Below, piece after piece: positions 31,752 through 40,721 of a DNA stretch of 64,000 nucleotides; position 1 is the first letter of the stretch, and each line of letters starts with the position of its first letter. The stretch comes from JBEGHD01 sp049334165 (GTDB lineage: Bacteria > Bacteroidota > Bacteroidia > Flavobacteriales_D > Sanyastnellaceae), in NCBI GenBank assembly GCA_049334165.1, contig JBEGHD010000003.1. The stretch is one strand, 5' to 3'. The position numbers and the translations under genes are program-made. The notes below the pieces were generated by a model that did no database searches, was not told the origin of the DNA, and saw only the letters and a program-made list of their open reading frames with translations.

Positions 31752-32609
31752 ATGCAGATGAAATTAATTGAATGCCCCCGGGATGCCATGCAAGGTATTA
31801 AAGAATTTATCCCCACTGAGAGTAAGGTGAGGTATATTAATCAACTACTCGATGTTGGTTTCCACACAATCGATGTGGGATCCTTTGTGTCGCCCAAAGC
31901 TGTTCCTCAGATGAAAGACACTGCTGAGGTGCTAGACAGCATCAATTGGCAAAATTCAGATTCAAAACTGCTCACCATCGTGGCCAACAAGCGTGGAGCG
32001 GAAGATGCTGTTCAGTTTGAACAGGTCGATTACCTGGGTTTTCCATTCAGTATTTCAGAAGAATTTCAGAAAAGAAATACGAACAGCACCATTGAGCAGT
32101 CGCTTTCGCGAGTTGAGGAAATTCAGAATCTCTGCGAGAAGTACAACAAGAAAGTGGTGATTTACATTTCTATGGCATTTGGAAACCCTTACGGTGAAAA
32201 GTGGGACCCTGAGATTGCGATCAAATGGTCTGAGCGTCTCCACCGCGAAATTGGCATCGACATCATAGCACTGAGCGATACCATCGGTGTTTCAAACAAG
32301 GAAAACATTAGTCAAATTTTTGAAGCACTGATTCCCGAGCTGCAGAACGTGGAGTTTGGTGCACACCTACACACCACTCCAGATTCATGGGAAGAAAAAG
32401 TGGCTGCCGCATACGAAAGCGGCTGCAGAAGATTTGATGGAGCTTTAAAAGGATTTGGTGGTTGCCCCATGGCCAAAGACGACCTAACGGGAAATATGGC
32501 AACCGAAAACATGATCAGTTGGTTTGATAAAAATGATGTGGAGTTGGGATTAAATAAAAAGGCGTTGGAAAAAGCGATGGCCGAAGCGGGAAGTGTCTTT
32601 CCGCTCTGA
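31752..32609 (+). CDS. Hydroxymethylglutaryl-CoA lyase
   Basis: About 285 residues from the ATG at 31752 (or 283 from 31758); the frame is open further upstream but that part overlaps the divergent receiver gene. The TIM-barrel catalytic start ECPRDAMQG supplies the Arg and Asp, GAHLHTTPD provides the metal-binding His pair, and GFGGCPMAKDDLTGN is the active-site Cys loop of HMG-CoA lyases. It cleaves HMG-CoA to acetoacetate and acetyl-CoA, the last step of leucine breakdown. A methylcrotonyl-CoA carboxylase-like subunit near 61 kb belongs to the same pathway. Confidence 0.9.
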   Translation: MQMKLIECPRDAMQGIKEFIPTESKVRYINQLLDVGFHTIDVGSFVSPKAVPQMKDTAEVLDSINWQNSDSKLLTIVANKRGAEDAVQFEQVDYLGFPFSISEEFQKRNTNSTIEQSLSRVEEIQNLCEKYNKKVVIYISMAFGNPYGEKWDPEIAIKWSERLHREIGIDIIALSDTIGVSNKENISQIFEALIPELQNVEFGAHLHTTPDSWEEKVAAAYESGCRRFDGALKGFGGCPMAKDDLTGNMATENMISWFDKNDVELGLNKKALEKAMAEAGSVFPL

Positions 32610-33026
32610 GTGAAATGAATCAATTGAGACAGTGCTCAAAATCTTTAAAGCACAACTTCTTGTTGTACAGTTTGATCGTTTCAAATTTCTTTACGTTGAT
32701 ACGTATTTTACACCTTTTCATATTCACTGAAATAGATTGAATTCGCGCAACACAGGGCGACTCCAGTTGGTGTGATAAATACGTCTGTCTTTTGGGGAGG
32801 GTTACGAAAGGTGTAGCCTCATTGAGATGAAATCTTAGTTGAGGTAGTGAGCGAAAATCAAAATCCGTCTGTTCGGCTTCTTCTTTATGAAAAGAAACTC
32901 AACTTTCTCACTAATCAACTTTGTCTTTAAGGTTTTCATAATCAGTTATAATTCGGTGTTAATTACAAAAGGTATTAGTATGTACATTAAAAGACTCCTA
33001 AGCCCTAACTTGGGTTGCTCGCCTTA
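32610..33026. other. Intergenic stretch without a supported gene
   Basis: 417 bp between the convergent HMG-CoA lyase and GRAM/PH-like genes. The only reading frame of note is a 54-codon plus-strand ORF at 32887-33051 that overlaps the end of the next gene by 25 bp. It has no recognisable family, so it is not called. I see no clear hairpin terminator. Confidence 0.5.
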
Positions 33027-33344
33027 CTATGCTCTTGTCATTCTGATCTGATCGAGAATTGATCTCCTCCACGATTCTCTGTCATCAACAACAAAGTTTT
33101 CTATCGTTCCGCTTTTGAGCATCACGGTGAGCCCGTTCGGGTTGATGCTCAGCGTTTTGAACAGAGTTACGTCTGAGATGTCTTTAAGGGAGATTTCGAG
33201 ATCACATTGTTTAAGAGCACTCGCATTGGTGCTAAAGCAGATCCTCTTGTTGGTCAGTTTCATGTGTCCTCCTACTCCCACAAAATCCTGAAAGTAAGTT
33301 GCTCCTTCTTCGCGAATCTCTTTCTCGTTGTTTGATAAACTCAT
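33027..33344 (-). CDS. Small GRAM/PH-like domain protein
   Basis: 105 residues. The pattern of EEGATYFQDFVGVGGHMKLTNKRICF, with alternating strands and the typical turn L-T-N-K-R, matches bacterial GRAM or PH-like domains that bind lipids or proteins. A C-terminal helix (ESWRRSILDQIRM) caps the fold. It stands alone, upstream of the intergenic stretch, without a signal peptide. The ligand is unknown. Confidence 0.7.
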   Translation of the reverse strand: MSLSNNEKEIREEGATYFQDFVGVGGHMKLTNKRICFSTNASALKQCDLEISLKDISDVTLFKTLSINPNGLTVMLKSGTIENFVVDDRESWRRSILDQIRMTRA

Positions 33345-33440
33345 GGTCTTGTTGTCAATTCTTTCACTGATTTATCGATGGAAAGGTAGTGAAAAATTAT
33401 TTCGGGGCCTTCCCGAATTGCCTGAGACTATTGAAAACTA

Positions 33441-33473
33441 AAAAAGCTCCCCGGCTACTCCGGGAAGCTTTTT
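33441..33473 (-). terminator. Hairpin terminator after the peroxiredoxin gene
   Basis: An inverted repeat AAAAAGCTcCCCGG / CCGGGaAGCTTTTT with a 4-5 bp loop, flanked by A/T runs on both sides. It lies 58 bp beyond the peroxiredoxin stop on the minus strand. Confidence 0.8.
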
Positions 33474-33530
33474 AAATTTTAAACACTCACTTTCAGAGTG
33501 TAAGATTCACTCTGTCGTTTTGATCATTTC

Positions 33531-34163
33531 TTAATTAGAAGAAAGGTAATCAGCCACACCTTCGTGTGATTCTTTCATACCTGATTTGCCTTTTGACCAA
33601 TCTGCTGGGCAAACTTCACCGTTTTCTTCGAAAAACTGAAGAGCGTCAACCATACGAAGTGCTTCGTCTACGCTTCTTCCGAGTGGCATGTTATTCACCA
33701 CCTGGTGTTGCACTGTTCCTTCTTTGTCGATAAGGAAAAGCCCGCGATAAGCTACCATTGGTCCGTTTGCCGCTAGGCGACCTTCTTCGTTGTATCCGTA
33801 TTCTCCTGCCAACACACCAAATGCATCTGAGATAGTCTTGTCAACATCTGCTACAATTGGGTAAGTGATACCTTTGATACCACCGTTTTCTTTGGACATT
33901 TGAAGCCATCCCCAGTGAGACTCTTCTGTGTCGGTAGAGCAAGCTACTACAGCTACTCCGCGCTCTTCAAATTCAGCTAGACGCTCTTGAAAAGCGTGCA
34001 GCTCAGTTGGGCAAACAAAAGTGAAATCCTTTGGGTAGAAAAAGAACAAAACGTGTTTCTTTCCGAGGTACTGCTTGAGTGAAAAATCATTCACTACAGT
34101 TCCACCGTTCATTATTGCACCGCTTTCAAATTCTGGTGCTTTTTTACCTACTAATACTGACAT
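33531..34163 (-). CDS. Typical 2-Cys peroxiredoxin (AhpC/Prx1 type)
   Basis: 210 residues. The peroxidatic Cys is in FYPKDFTFVCPTEL (near residue 51) and the resolving Cys in GEVCPADW (near residue 185), the layout of typical 2-Cys enzymes; the GGLG-like and YF-like sensitivity motifs appear modified. It reduces hydroperoxides in the cytosol with thioredoxin or AhpF. No ahpF is adjacent. A -7-like TAATTTTG upstream and a terminator downstream indicate a monocistronic unit. Confidence 0.95.
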   Translation of the reverse strand: MSVLVGKKAPEFESGAIMNGGTVVNDFSLKQYLGKKHVLFFFYPKDFTFVCPTELHAFQERLAEFEERGVAVVACSTDTEESHWGWLQMSKENGGIKGITYPIVADVDKTISDAFGVLAGEYGYNEEGRLAANGPMVAYRGLFLIDKEGTVQHQVVNNMPLGRSVDEALRMVDALQFFEENGEVCPADWSKGKSGMKESHEGVADYLSSN

Positions 34164-34206
34164 TCATTCAAATTTTTAAGTGTTCGACTTAATCGATTTG
34201 CGAGTG

Positions 34207-34214
34207 CAAAATTA
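34207..34214 (-). promoter_or_regulatory. Putative -7 element of the peroxiredoxin promoter
   Basis: On the minus strand 34214-34207 reads TAATTTTG, an exact TAnnTTTG match, 44 bp before the start codon. No good -33 TTTG is visible at the usual distance. Confidence 0.4.
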
Positions 34215-34254
34215 CTGAATTCTAACCTTTGAGACGAATGAATTTAGGATAGTT

Positions 34255-34980
34255 TTATCCGATCCACCAGGCGAGGAAAACACCGAGAACGATTGAGGCA
34301 AATTTCCAGCGGTTGAAATGATGGCCATCGGAAGTTTCGAAAAGAATGGTGGTGGCGATGTGCAAAAGAATACCAACCAAAACGGCCGTAACAGCGGGCA
34401 TAGCAATTTCTGCAAGTTGATGACTTGATCTTTCAAAAAGTCCGAAGCTCACCGCCCCGAGTGGAGCCATCAGCGAGAAGACCAACAAAGCAACCAGCGA
34501 CTTGACTTTTGAAAATTTGGCTTGAGTGAAAAGTGTCATCAGTACAATGGCAACTGGAGCCTTGTGGAGAACAACTCCAAACAGCAAAGCATCCAAATGA
34601 TCGTGACCATGGGCGTGGTTGTGGCCGAATGGCATTCCTTCTATGAAGGCGTGAAGCGATAAACTGATCATCAATACCCAGGGAATATTTCCACTGGCAT
34701 CCTCATGGTGGATGTGTCCGTGCTCCAATCCGCGTGATAAATACTCCAGCAAAATCTGAATAAAAAAGCCCGCCAAAATGAATAAGCCCGGATCTTGCAA
34801 TTCCGAATTGAAAATGGTTGGCAGCAGGTGCACAACGCAAAGCCCGAGCAAAAATGCACCGCTAAATGAAAGCAGCAACTTAATTTGTTTTCGCAAAACT
34901 GGCTGAAACAAAAGAGAAACTGCCCCTAGGATCATAGGAACAAAAAACAAAGTGAGAATATGAAGAATGTCGTAATCCAA
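34255..34980 (-). CDS. ZIP-family divalent metal transporter
   Basis: 241 residues with about eight helices. A His-rich loop (LEHGHIHHEDASG) precedes helix 4, and the ZIP metal-site motifs follow: LSLHAFIEGMPFGHNHAHGHDH and VVLHKAPVAIVL. These are the His/Glu ligands of helices 4 and 5. It should import Zn2+ or a related metal. The start appears to be TTG, 5 bp after the stop of the methyltransferase gene, so the two are coupled. Confidence 0.9.
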   Translation of the reverse strand: MDYDILHILTLFFVPMILGAVSLLFQPVLRKQIKLLLSFSGAFLLGLCVVHLLPTIFNSELQDPGLFILAGFFIQILLEYLSRGLEHGHIHHEDASGNIPWVLMISLSLHAFIEGMPFGHNHAHGHDHLDALLFGVVLHKAPVAIVLMTLFTQAKFSKVKSLVALLVFSLMAPLGAVSFGLFERSSHQLAEIAMPAVTAVLVGILLHIATTILFETSDGHHFNRWKFASIVLGVFLAWWIG

Positions 34981-34985
34981 CTTTT

Positions 34986-35723
34986 TTAATGAGCTATTAG
35001 AATGAGCCTATCTGACTTTTGAGGCTCAAAAGGATTGAGATTGTAGTCGCCAAAAGTATCAATAATTTCCATGCCGCAATGCTTCAGCATCTCGCGGAAA
35101 TCATCAATTGTCAAGGCCTGGACACGTTCAAAAAATTCGTAATCATTGCCCTTATCGCTGAACCGAATGCGTTTCACGACAATGCCATTTTCCAAATACT
35201 TATCAATATGAAACTCGATTCCATCCAGCGTTTTTACCTCGCTAGTTGGCAAGTTCTTCAACACCTTTTCAGCATTTAAGAAATCAACTACCAATCGACC
35301 GTCAGCCTTGAGATGTGCCTTTACACGCTTCAATACATGTAAGTTGTCTGCCTTATTATCGAAGTAGCCAAAACTGGTAAAGAGATTAAAAATTGCATCG
35401 AATTTCTTGTTCAGGCTGAAGCTTCGCATGTCTGCCACCTCAAAGTGCAGCTCTTCGTTGCTCATCTTTTTGGCCTCTTCTATGCTATTTTCGGACAAGT
35501 CGAGACCTACAACTTTTAAATTGTGCTCTGATAGGAACTTTGAGTGGCGCCCCTTACCACAGGCCAGATCGAGCGCCTCACTTCCTCGACTCAAACGAAG
35601 ATAGCTCAGCAGTTTTTCAATAAAAGCTCTGGCTTCACTGTGATTTCTGTTCTGATATAGGATATGGTAATAGTGCGTATCAAACCAATCTTTGAACCAC
35701 GATCTCCCTACACTGTTTTCCAT
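34986..35723 (-). CDS. Class I SAM-dependent methyltransferase
   Basis: 245 residues. Motif I LDLACGKGRHSKFL (near residue 50), the acidic end of beta-2 (VVGLDLS), a DMRSF motif and DAIFNLFTSFGYF define a class I methyltransferase of the UbiE/COQ5-like group. The substrate cannot be read from sequence. It is followed after 5 bp by the ZIP transporter gene and is divergent from siaB. Confidence 0.85.
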   Translation of the reverse strand: MENSVGRSWFKDWFDTHYYHILYQNRNHSEARAFIEKLLSYLRLSRGSEALDLACGKGRHSKFLSEHNLKVVGLDLSENSIEEAKKMSNEELHFEVADMRSFSLNKKFDAIFNLFTSFGYFDNKADNLHVLKRVKAHLKADGRLVVDFLNAEKVLKNLPTSEVKTLDGIEFHIDKYLENGIVVKRIRFSDKGNDYEFFERVQALTIDDFREMLKHCGMEIIDTFGDYNLNPFEPQKSDRLILIAH

Positions 35724-35873
35724 TTTCTCACAATCTATTAAGAATTATCTGACAAGGGCTGAGGCGCAATATTAGAAATTGATTTTTAAATTTGACTCCA
35801 GCTTGAAAACAAATCACCCTCGTAGGCGATCGAGCTCTAAATGAACTGAAGACAACTTAAACAAATCCGCATT

Positions 35874-36431
35874 TTGGATAACAAAATAGACGTATTTGAA
35901 TTTTATGATCGCATGGAAAGAGAAAACATCATGATCTCTTTCAAGGGTGATATGAATACCGAGCTCCTCGATGCTATTTTGCAGGTCGCAGAAAGAAAGC
36001 TTCAGCAAATCGAAGACTCTGCCAAAGTACGCAAGCGTGTTTTCAACATCCTGGTTGAGTGCTTGCAAAACCTCTATCATCATATCGAACAAATAAAATT
36101 CGACCATAAAAAAGACAGTGAAACACCTTCTGTTATCGTAATGATAGCAAGAACTGTAAGAGGTTTTTCTATTATGACAGGAAACTTCATCCTGAATGAC
36201 GAAATTGATAAACTTAAAGACAAGCTTCAGGAAATCAATGAGATGGACAGGAAAGAAATAAAATCACTTTATAAGAAAGTATTGAGCTCTGGCACGCGCA
36301 CCAGCAAAGGAGGTGGCGGACTTGGAATCATTGACATCGCAAGAAAGTCAGACAATAAACTCGAGTATGGATTTATTCCTTTCGACAGTGTCAGCTCATT
36401 TTTTAGTCTAAACGTAAAAGTATCTAGTTAA
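35874..36431 (+). CDS. siaB: SiaB-family protein kinase (DUF6272)
   Basis: 185 residues with a TTG start; the next ATG, 12 codons on, would remove part of the conserved FEFYDRMERENIMISFKG start. The domain is GHKL-like: VFNILVECLQNLYHH supplies the N-box-like helix and TSKGGGGLGIIDIA the Gly-rich lid. In Pseudomonas SiaB phosphorylates SiaC, which controls the diguanylate cyclase SiaD. The next gene, 1 bp downstream, is the SiaC homologue. SiaA and SiaD are not in the window. Confidence 0.85.
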   Translation: MDNKIDVFEFYDRMERENIMISFKGDMNTELLDAILQVAERKLQQIEDSAKVRKRVFNILVECLQNLYHHIEQIKFDHKKDSETPSVIVMIARTVRGFSIMTGNFILNDEIDKLKDKLQEINEMDRKEIKSLYKKVLSSGTRTSKGGGGLGIIDIARKSDNKLEYGFIPFDSVSSFFSLNVKVSS

Positions 36432-36432
36432 C

Positions 36433-36807
36433 ATGGAGGATATCAAAATCAAGGGAACACCAAAAACGCCAACTGTAAATTTCATTAAAGGTGAAGGTAA
36501 ACTCGAAATCAAAGGGCGATCTATTCCCGAGAACTCAATAGAGTTTTATAAGCCGCTGATTGACTGGATCGAGCATTATTCATCGTCTCCAGCTGACAAA
36601 ACCCATGTAAATATTCAATTGGAGTATTTCAACACCAGCAGTTCGAAATGCATCCTTGATGTGTTCAAAAAACTTGAAGCTGTAGATGGAGATGTAATCG
36701 TTAACTGGTACTACGAAGAAGATGATGAAGACATGCTGGAAGCCGGAGAAGACTACGAAGCTATCATCAACATACCCTTTAAGATGATTGAAGTAGAAGA
36801 GATTTGA
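36433..36807 (+). CDS. siaC: SiaC-family regulatory phosphoprotein (DUF1987)
   Basis: 124 residues. The family pattern is clear: IKGRSIPENSIEFYKPLIDW and then LEYFNTSSSKCILD, where the Thr/Ser cluster (around Thr 68) is the site phosphorylated by SiaB in Pseudomonas. The C-terminus is acidic. The pair is one operon, with a strong terminator 26 bp after the stop. The output partner here is unknown because the SiaD cyclase is absent nearby. Confidence 0.9.
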   Translation: MEDIKIKGTPKTPTVNFIKGEGKLEIKGRSIPENSIEFYKPLIDWIEHYSSSPADKTHVNIQLEYFNTSSSKCILDVFKKLEAVDGDVIVNWYYEEDDEDMLEAGEDYEAIINIPFKMIEVEEI

Positions 36808-36832
36808 TAAAAAACTAATAGTAAATTACACG

Positions 36833-36866
36833 AAAGCGAGCTTTTCATAAGGCTCGCTTTTTTCTT
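36833..36866 (+). terminator. Rho-independent terminator of siaBC
   Basis: The 9-bp arms AAAGCGAGC (36833-36841) and GCTCGCTTT (36852-36860) enclose a 10-base loop and are followed by a T-run. Confidence 0.88.
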
Positions 36867-37028
36867 TTCTACTATTCTCCTTTCTCCCTTCACAAGAAAA
36901 CTTACAGCACGTAAGCTAGAGTCAATTCTATGTGCAGCCACGAGTCATTGAATGAGCTCAATTTTGCGCTAAACGGTCCGAAGAAATTGACTTCAAGGCT
37001 TCAACAAACATCTAATTCTCTCCAAAAA

Positions 37029-37057
37029 AAACCTCCTTCACAATCAGTGAAGAAGGT
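37029..37057 (-). terminator. Terminator of the ABCG fusion gene
   Basis: On the minus strand an AACCTTCTTCAC / GTGAAGGAGGTT stem with a 5-base loop runs into eight T residues, 39 bp after the stop of the 1034-residue gene. Confidence 0.8.
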
Positions 37058-37095
37058 TAGATCTCTTATAATTTTTGAGTTAGTAAACGATTGGC

Positions 37096-40000
37096 TTATC
37101 CTACTTTTTCCTTTCTCTTAAATAAACTGGCGAATGCTGAGAAACAGGTAGTGATTCGATCGATGAACCAGTGTAGCCCGTTGAAGTAAAGCAGAATAGC
37201 AAAGCCTAACGTCATCAACCAAATGACGAGCAAGTTGGCTGAGAAGGTGGTTACTTGGTTACCAAACAACAATTTTGATGGTGCATAGAAGTGTGCTGAG
37301 AGCAGGTTGGAATTGTAAGGGTCAAGATAAACCGGATTACTCTTTTGAACGAGCTCCCCACCTTCTTCTACGATTTCTTCAATTTCATTCTTGTTGGTCA
37401 CAAACTCTTCCAGGCTTTCGTTGCTGAAACTATCCTTGAGCTTCAAGAAATTTTCCCGGTCCTCATCGGTAGCAGTCATCTCGGCAATCTGATCCTCTTT
37501 CTTTTCAGAAACCAGGTTGTAGTTCTTTACATAATAATCAAAAAGCAGATCGAGATCTGTCAGCACCTTATCAAGAGTTTGCTCAGTGGCTTTGCCAACA
37601 GCGAGCTGATCGATAAGATCAAATTTGTAGTCATCAACTTTTTCAGATTCCTTGTTGAGCTCGTTTTTCAATACCAGAAGGTTGTACCTCAGTTGGTCCT
37701 CATCTCCACCATCTTCTAAAATTCTCTGTGCTTCCAGAGTTTTGTTCTTTAGCTCCATAACCCAGAAATCTTTTTTCCAGTTGAAGTACTTCAATTTTTT
37801 ATTGAAGTTGAAGAAATGACTGTCGAATTCGTTGTTTTTAAACTGATTTACAGCGAGAGCTTCGTAAGCCCATCTCGAGGCCATCACGTTTCCGATCAGC
37901 GGTACGCTATCCTCTTTCGAAAAAATTGGATGCAGCTTATCAAATTTCACGATGATCCCGCTAAACAATAGTTGTGGGATGATCAAAATCGGAATCAAAA
38001 TGTAAATCACTTTGGCCGAGTTGAAACTAGCAGAAATATTGAGTCCGAGAAGATTGGCAAAACAAGCCGTGCTAAAAAGCACCAGCCAGTAGCTGAAAGT
38101 CATCCCTTGAATTTCTAAAATCCAGTTCCCAATGGCCACAAACGAAAGCGTTTGGATAGCCGAAATGGTGAACATGATCCCGATTTTTGAAAGCAAGTAG
38201 CTGCCGCGGCTTAGATTGAGAAATTTCTCTCGGTTCAAAATCTTCTGGTCGCGGATAATTTCCTCAGCACTAACTGTGAGCCCGAGAAAAAGCGCAACAA
38301 TCACAGAAATAAATAGGTACTGAGGTATGTTCTCACTTTCGCGAAAAATGTATTCTGCACTTCCGGCTTTGCCGTGCGAATAGTACTTAATAAAAAAACT
38401 CAAGACTAGGGCGAGCAATGGGGCTTCCAAAAAGTTGATCAGCATGTATTGCCTGTTACTGATCTTGCTCAAAACATCTCTCTGGAGAAAAACTTTGAAT
38501 TGCTTCAGTTTATCAGGTATGCTGAATGCTGACTTGGGAGTCTCTTCAACCTGTTCTTCCGGCTCCAGTTGATTCCCGATCATCACATTGAAAAAGTTGT
38601 TCCACTCCTGCGGTGTTGTTTTCCGATGGTCAGTCAACTGCCCGTATTCGTCCACAACTTTCGATTCGATGATATTGAAAATCTGCTCGGGATTGACATT
38701 ACCACAGCGAGCACATTCACTCTCTTGCAGATTTGCGTGGTTAACGAGTTTCTTGAAATAAATGATACTCTCAACTGGGTTTCCGTAGTAAATTGGATAT
38801 CCACCCTGATCGAGCAAAAAGAGTTTGTCAAACATCTTAAAGATGTCGGAAGATGGCTGGTGGATCACCACAAAAATAAGCTTGCCCTTGAGTGTGAGCT
38901 CTTTGAGCAAATCCATAATATTTTCAGAATCGCGTGAGGAGAGTCCAGATGTTGGCTCGTCCACAAAAAGCACAGATGGCTCACGAATCAACTCCAGCGC
39001 AATGTTCAATCGCTTTCGCTGTCCTCCACTGATGGTTTTGTCCAATGGCGACCCTACTTTGAGGTCTTTGGCCTCAAACAGCCCCAGGCTCTGAAGCGTT
39101 TCATTGACCACGTCTGTTATTTCTTCGTCAGATTTCTTGTCGAAACAGAGCTGGGCGTTGTAATAAAGATTTTGAAAAACCGTGAGCTCTTCTATCAGCA
39201 AATCGTCCTGTGCAACGTAACCGATTACACCTTCGATCTTTTCAGACTCATTGTGGATGTCAATTCCGTTAATCGTTACCTTTCCATAAGTGGGCGTGTA
39301 GTTCCCATTAAGCACATTGAGCAAAGTAGACTTACCACTTCCCGACCCACCCATTATCCCAATGAGATTGCCCGATTCTTCGGTGATATTCAATTGGTGG
39401 AGTGCCTGGGTGTTATTCCTTTTAAAATAGTAGGAGACATTCTCAGCCCGGAAAGAAATACCCGATTCTACGCGGTCTTCCAGATAGCTGCGAATGATAT
39501 CGCTGTAGTAGATGGGCGAAATCTTAGATCCTCGAATACTGGCACCCTGATTGAAAACGTGACTTCGTTCATCACTCAGCACCTGACCGTTGAGGAACAA
39601 ACTATCGGGACCAAAAAATCGCAAGAAAAACATGTGCTCTTCTGCGATTCTAAAAAATACCAAACGCCCTTCAAGGCCTTCGGCATAAATGTGTTTTGCC
39701 GACTCACATCCCCATTGTTCAGAACCATCGATATACAGAAATTCCTTGTGGTCAGCGACTTCATTTGCTGTAAGCGCAATGAGTTTCTTACTGTTTTCGA
39801 AAACTTCCGGATCAATGTAGAACGAGTCAGCTACGGTGTCGACAAATTCCCATTCTTGTTCGCCCGCATCTGCTATGGCATTGATAAATTCCAGGAGTCG
39901 GATCAGTACAAAAATCTTCTCCTTGTGCGCGAGCTCTTCGTTGATTTGAGCACAGATCTTCAGCACCTTCACAGAGTTAACTGAGGTTTGCTTCTTAGAG

Positions 40001-40200
40001 CCTTCCTTGTTGCGCGATTTACGATGATGCTTTTCCACGAACTGATCGTAGAGCTCGAGATATTTTTTCACCAGCTCTCTGTTGAGTTGCTGACGCAAAA
40101 ATATCGCGACCACATCACGGCCTGTGCTTCCCTGATTTTCGCCACCGCGGGCGATAATCGCGAAAAGTTGCATTAAAGCTCTTAGAATTCCTGCACTCAT
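37096..40200 (-). CDS. TerB / FHA-like / ABCG-type transporter fusion
   Basis: 1034 residues. An N-terminal helical part (1-140) resembles TerB. About 150-260 is a beta-rich FHA-like region (FFGPDSLFLNGQVLSDERSH...). An ABC ATPase follows with Walker A GGSGSGKST near 285, signature ISGGQRKR, Walker B LFVDEPTSGLSS and H-loop HQPSSD. An ABC-2 permease occupies the rest, with helices at about 590-780 and one near 990. A long, charged, coiled-coil-like insertion (about 830-960) separates the last helices. The half-transporter is of ABCG type. The substrate is unknown; fusion with sensory domains suggests regulated export. Confidence 0.85.
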   Translation of the reverse strand: MSAGILRALMQLFAIIARGGENQGSTGRDVVAIFLRQQLNRELVKKYLELYDQFVEKHHRKSRNKEGSKKQTSVNSVKVLKICAQINEELAHKEKIFVLIRLLEFINAIADAGEQEWEFVDTVADSFYIDPEVFENSKKLIALTANEVADHKEFLYIDGSEQWGCESAKHIYAEGLEGRLVFFRIAEEHMFFLRFFGPDSLFLNGQVLSDERSHVFNQGASIRGSKISPIYYSDIIRSYLEDRVESGISFRAENVSYYFKRNNTQALHQLNITEESGNLIGIMGGSGSGKSTLLNVLNGNYTPTYGKVTINGIDIHNESEKIEGVIGYVAQDDLLIEELTVFQNLYYNAQLCFDKKSDEEITDVVNETLQSLGLFEAKDLKVGSPLDKTISGGQRKRLNIALELIREPSVLFVDEPTSGLSSRDSENIMDLLKELTLKGKLIFVVIHQPSSDIFKMFDKLFLLDQGGYPIYYGNPVESIIYFKKLVNHANLQESECARCGNVNPEQIFNIIESKVVDEYGQLTDHRKTTPQEWNNFFNVMIGNQLEPEEQVEETPKSAFSIPDKLKQFKVFLQRDVLSKISNRQYMLINFLEAPLLALVLSFFIKYYSHGKAGSAEYIFRESENIPQYLFISVIVALFLGLTVSAEEIIRDQKILNREKFLNLSRGSYLLSKIGIMFTISAIQTLSFVAIGNWILEIQGMTFSYWLVLFSTACFANLLGLNISASFNSAKVIYILIPILIIPQLLFSGIIVKFDKLHPIFSKEDSVPLIGNVMASRWAYEALAVNQFKNNEFDSHFFNFNKKLKYFNWKKDFWVMELKNKTLEAQRILEDGGDEDQLRYNLLVLKNELNKESEKVDDYKFDLIDQLAVGKATEQTLDKVLTDLDLLFDYYVKNYNLVSEKKEDQIAEMTATDEDRENFLKLKDSFSNESLEEFVTNKNEIEEIVEEGGELVQKSNPVYLDPYNSNLLSAHFYAPSKLLFGNQVTTFSANLLVIWLMTLGFAILLYFNGLHWFIDRITTCFSAFASLFKRKEKVG

Positions 40201-40297
40201 TTATTTACATAATTATCCTGGGGCATCACCTCGAGATAGTGCGAGGCTGCCTGGCAATATTGTTTTCGATTTTTGGAGAAAAAGGTTACCTAATCGG

Positions 40298-40717
40298 TTA
40301 TTTCTTGAAGCCAATTAGTAAAACTGCACATCCCGATTCACTTTTGTTAGGATCGAGGTGCGCCTCGATGGTGACATTCACTGTTGAACTAACAGCAAAG
40401 TCCCAGTAGGGGGCATTCGAATACTCCTCGTTAGTGAAGATCAGATTTCCTTCCTGATCGTAAATGGAAAAAATTAAATTTCCGTCAGATTTTCCGCTAC
40501 AGGCAGCAATTCGATAGGTGTTGCTACCAAATAGTGTAGATTCGAAAACAGCGGTTTGATCGCTGTGCAAGAGCGCACGGTATTCCTGGCCATCGCTGAT
40601 GAAGGCTTCGGAGAAATGTTCATCGCAATCTTCCGCAAAACTGTCGCATTGTGCAAATGCACCGCTTGCAGCTCCTAGCAAGAAAAGCAAAAATATGGTG
40701 AGGGTGGTTGTCTTCAT
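40298..40717 (-). CDS. Small secreted protein, unknown
   Basis: 139 residues with a clear Sec signal peptide ending in SGAFAQ. The mature part has four Cys (CDSFAEDCDE..., CSGK, SGCAV) that could form disulfides and is otherwise beta-rich. It starts 4 bp after the stop of the upstream lipoprotein gene, so they are co-transcribed. No family recognised. Confidence 0.7.
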   Translation of the reverse strand: MKTTTLTIFLLFLLGAASGAFAQCDSFAEDCDEHFSEAFISDGQEYRALLHSDQTAVFESTLFGSNTYRIAACSGKSDGNLIFSIYDQEGNLIFTNEEYSNAPYWDFAVSSTVNVTIEAHLDPNKSESGCAVLLIGFKK

Positions 40718-40721
40718 GGCT

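Noticed and set aside
32887..33051. 54-codon plus-strand ORF
   Set aside because: No recognisable family and it overlaps the 3' end of the GRAM/PH-like gene; likely chance.
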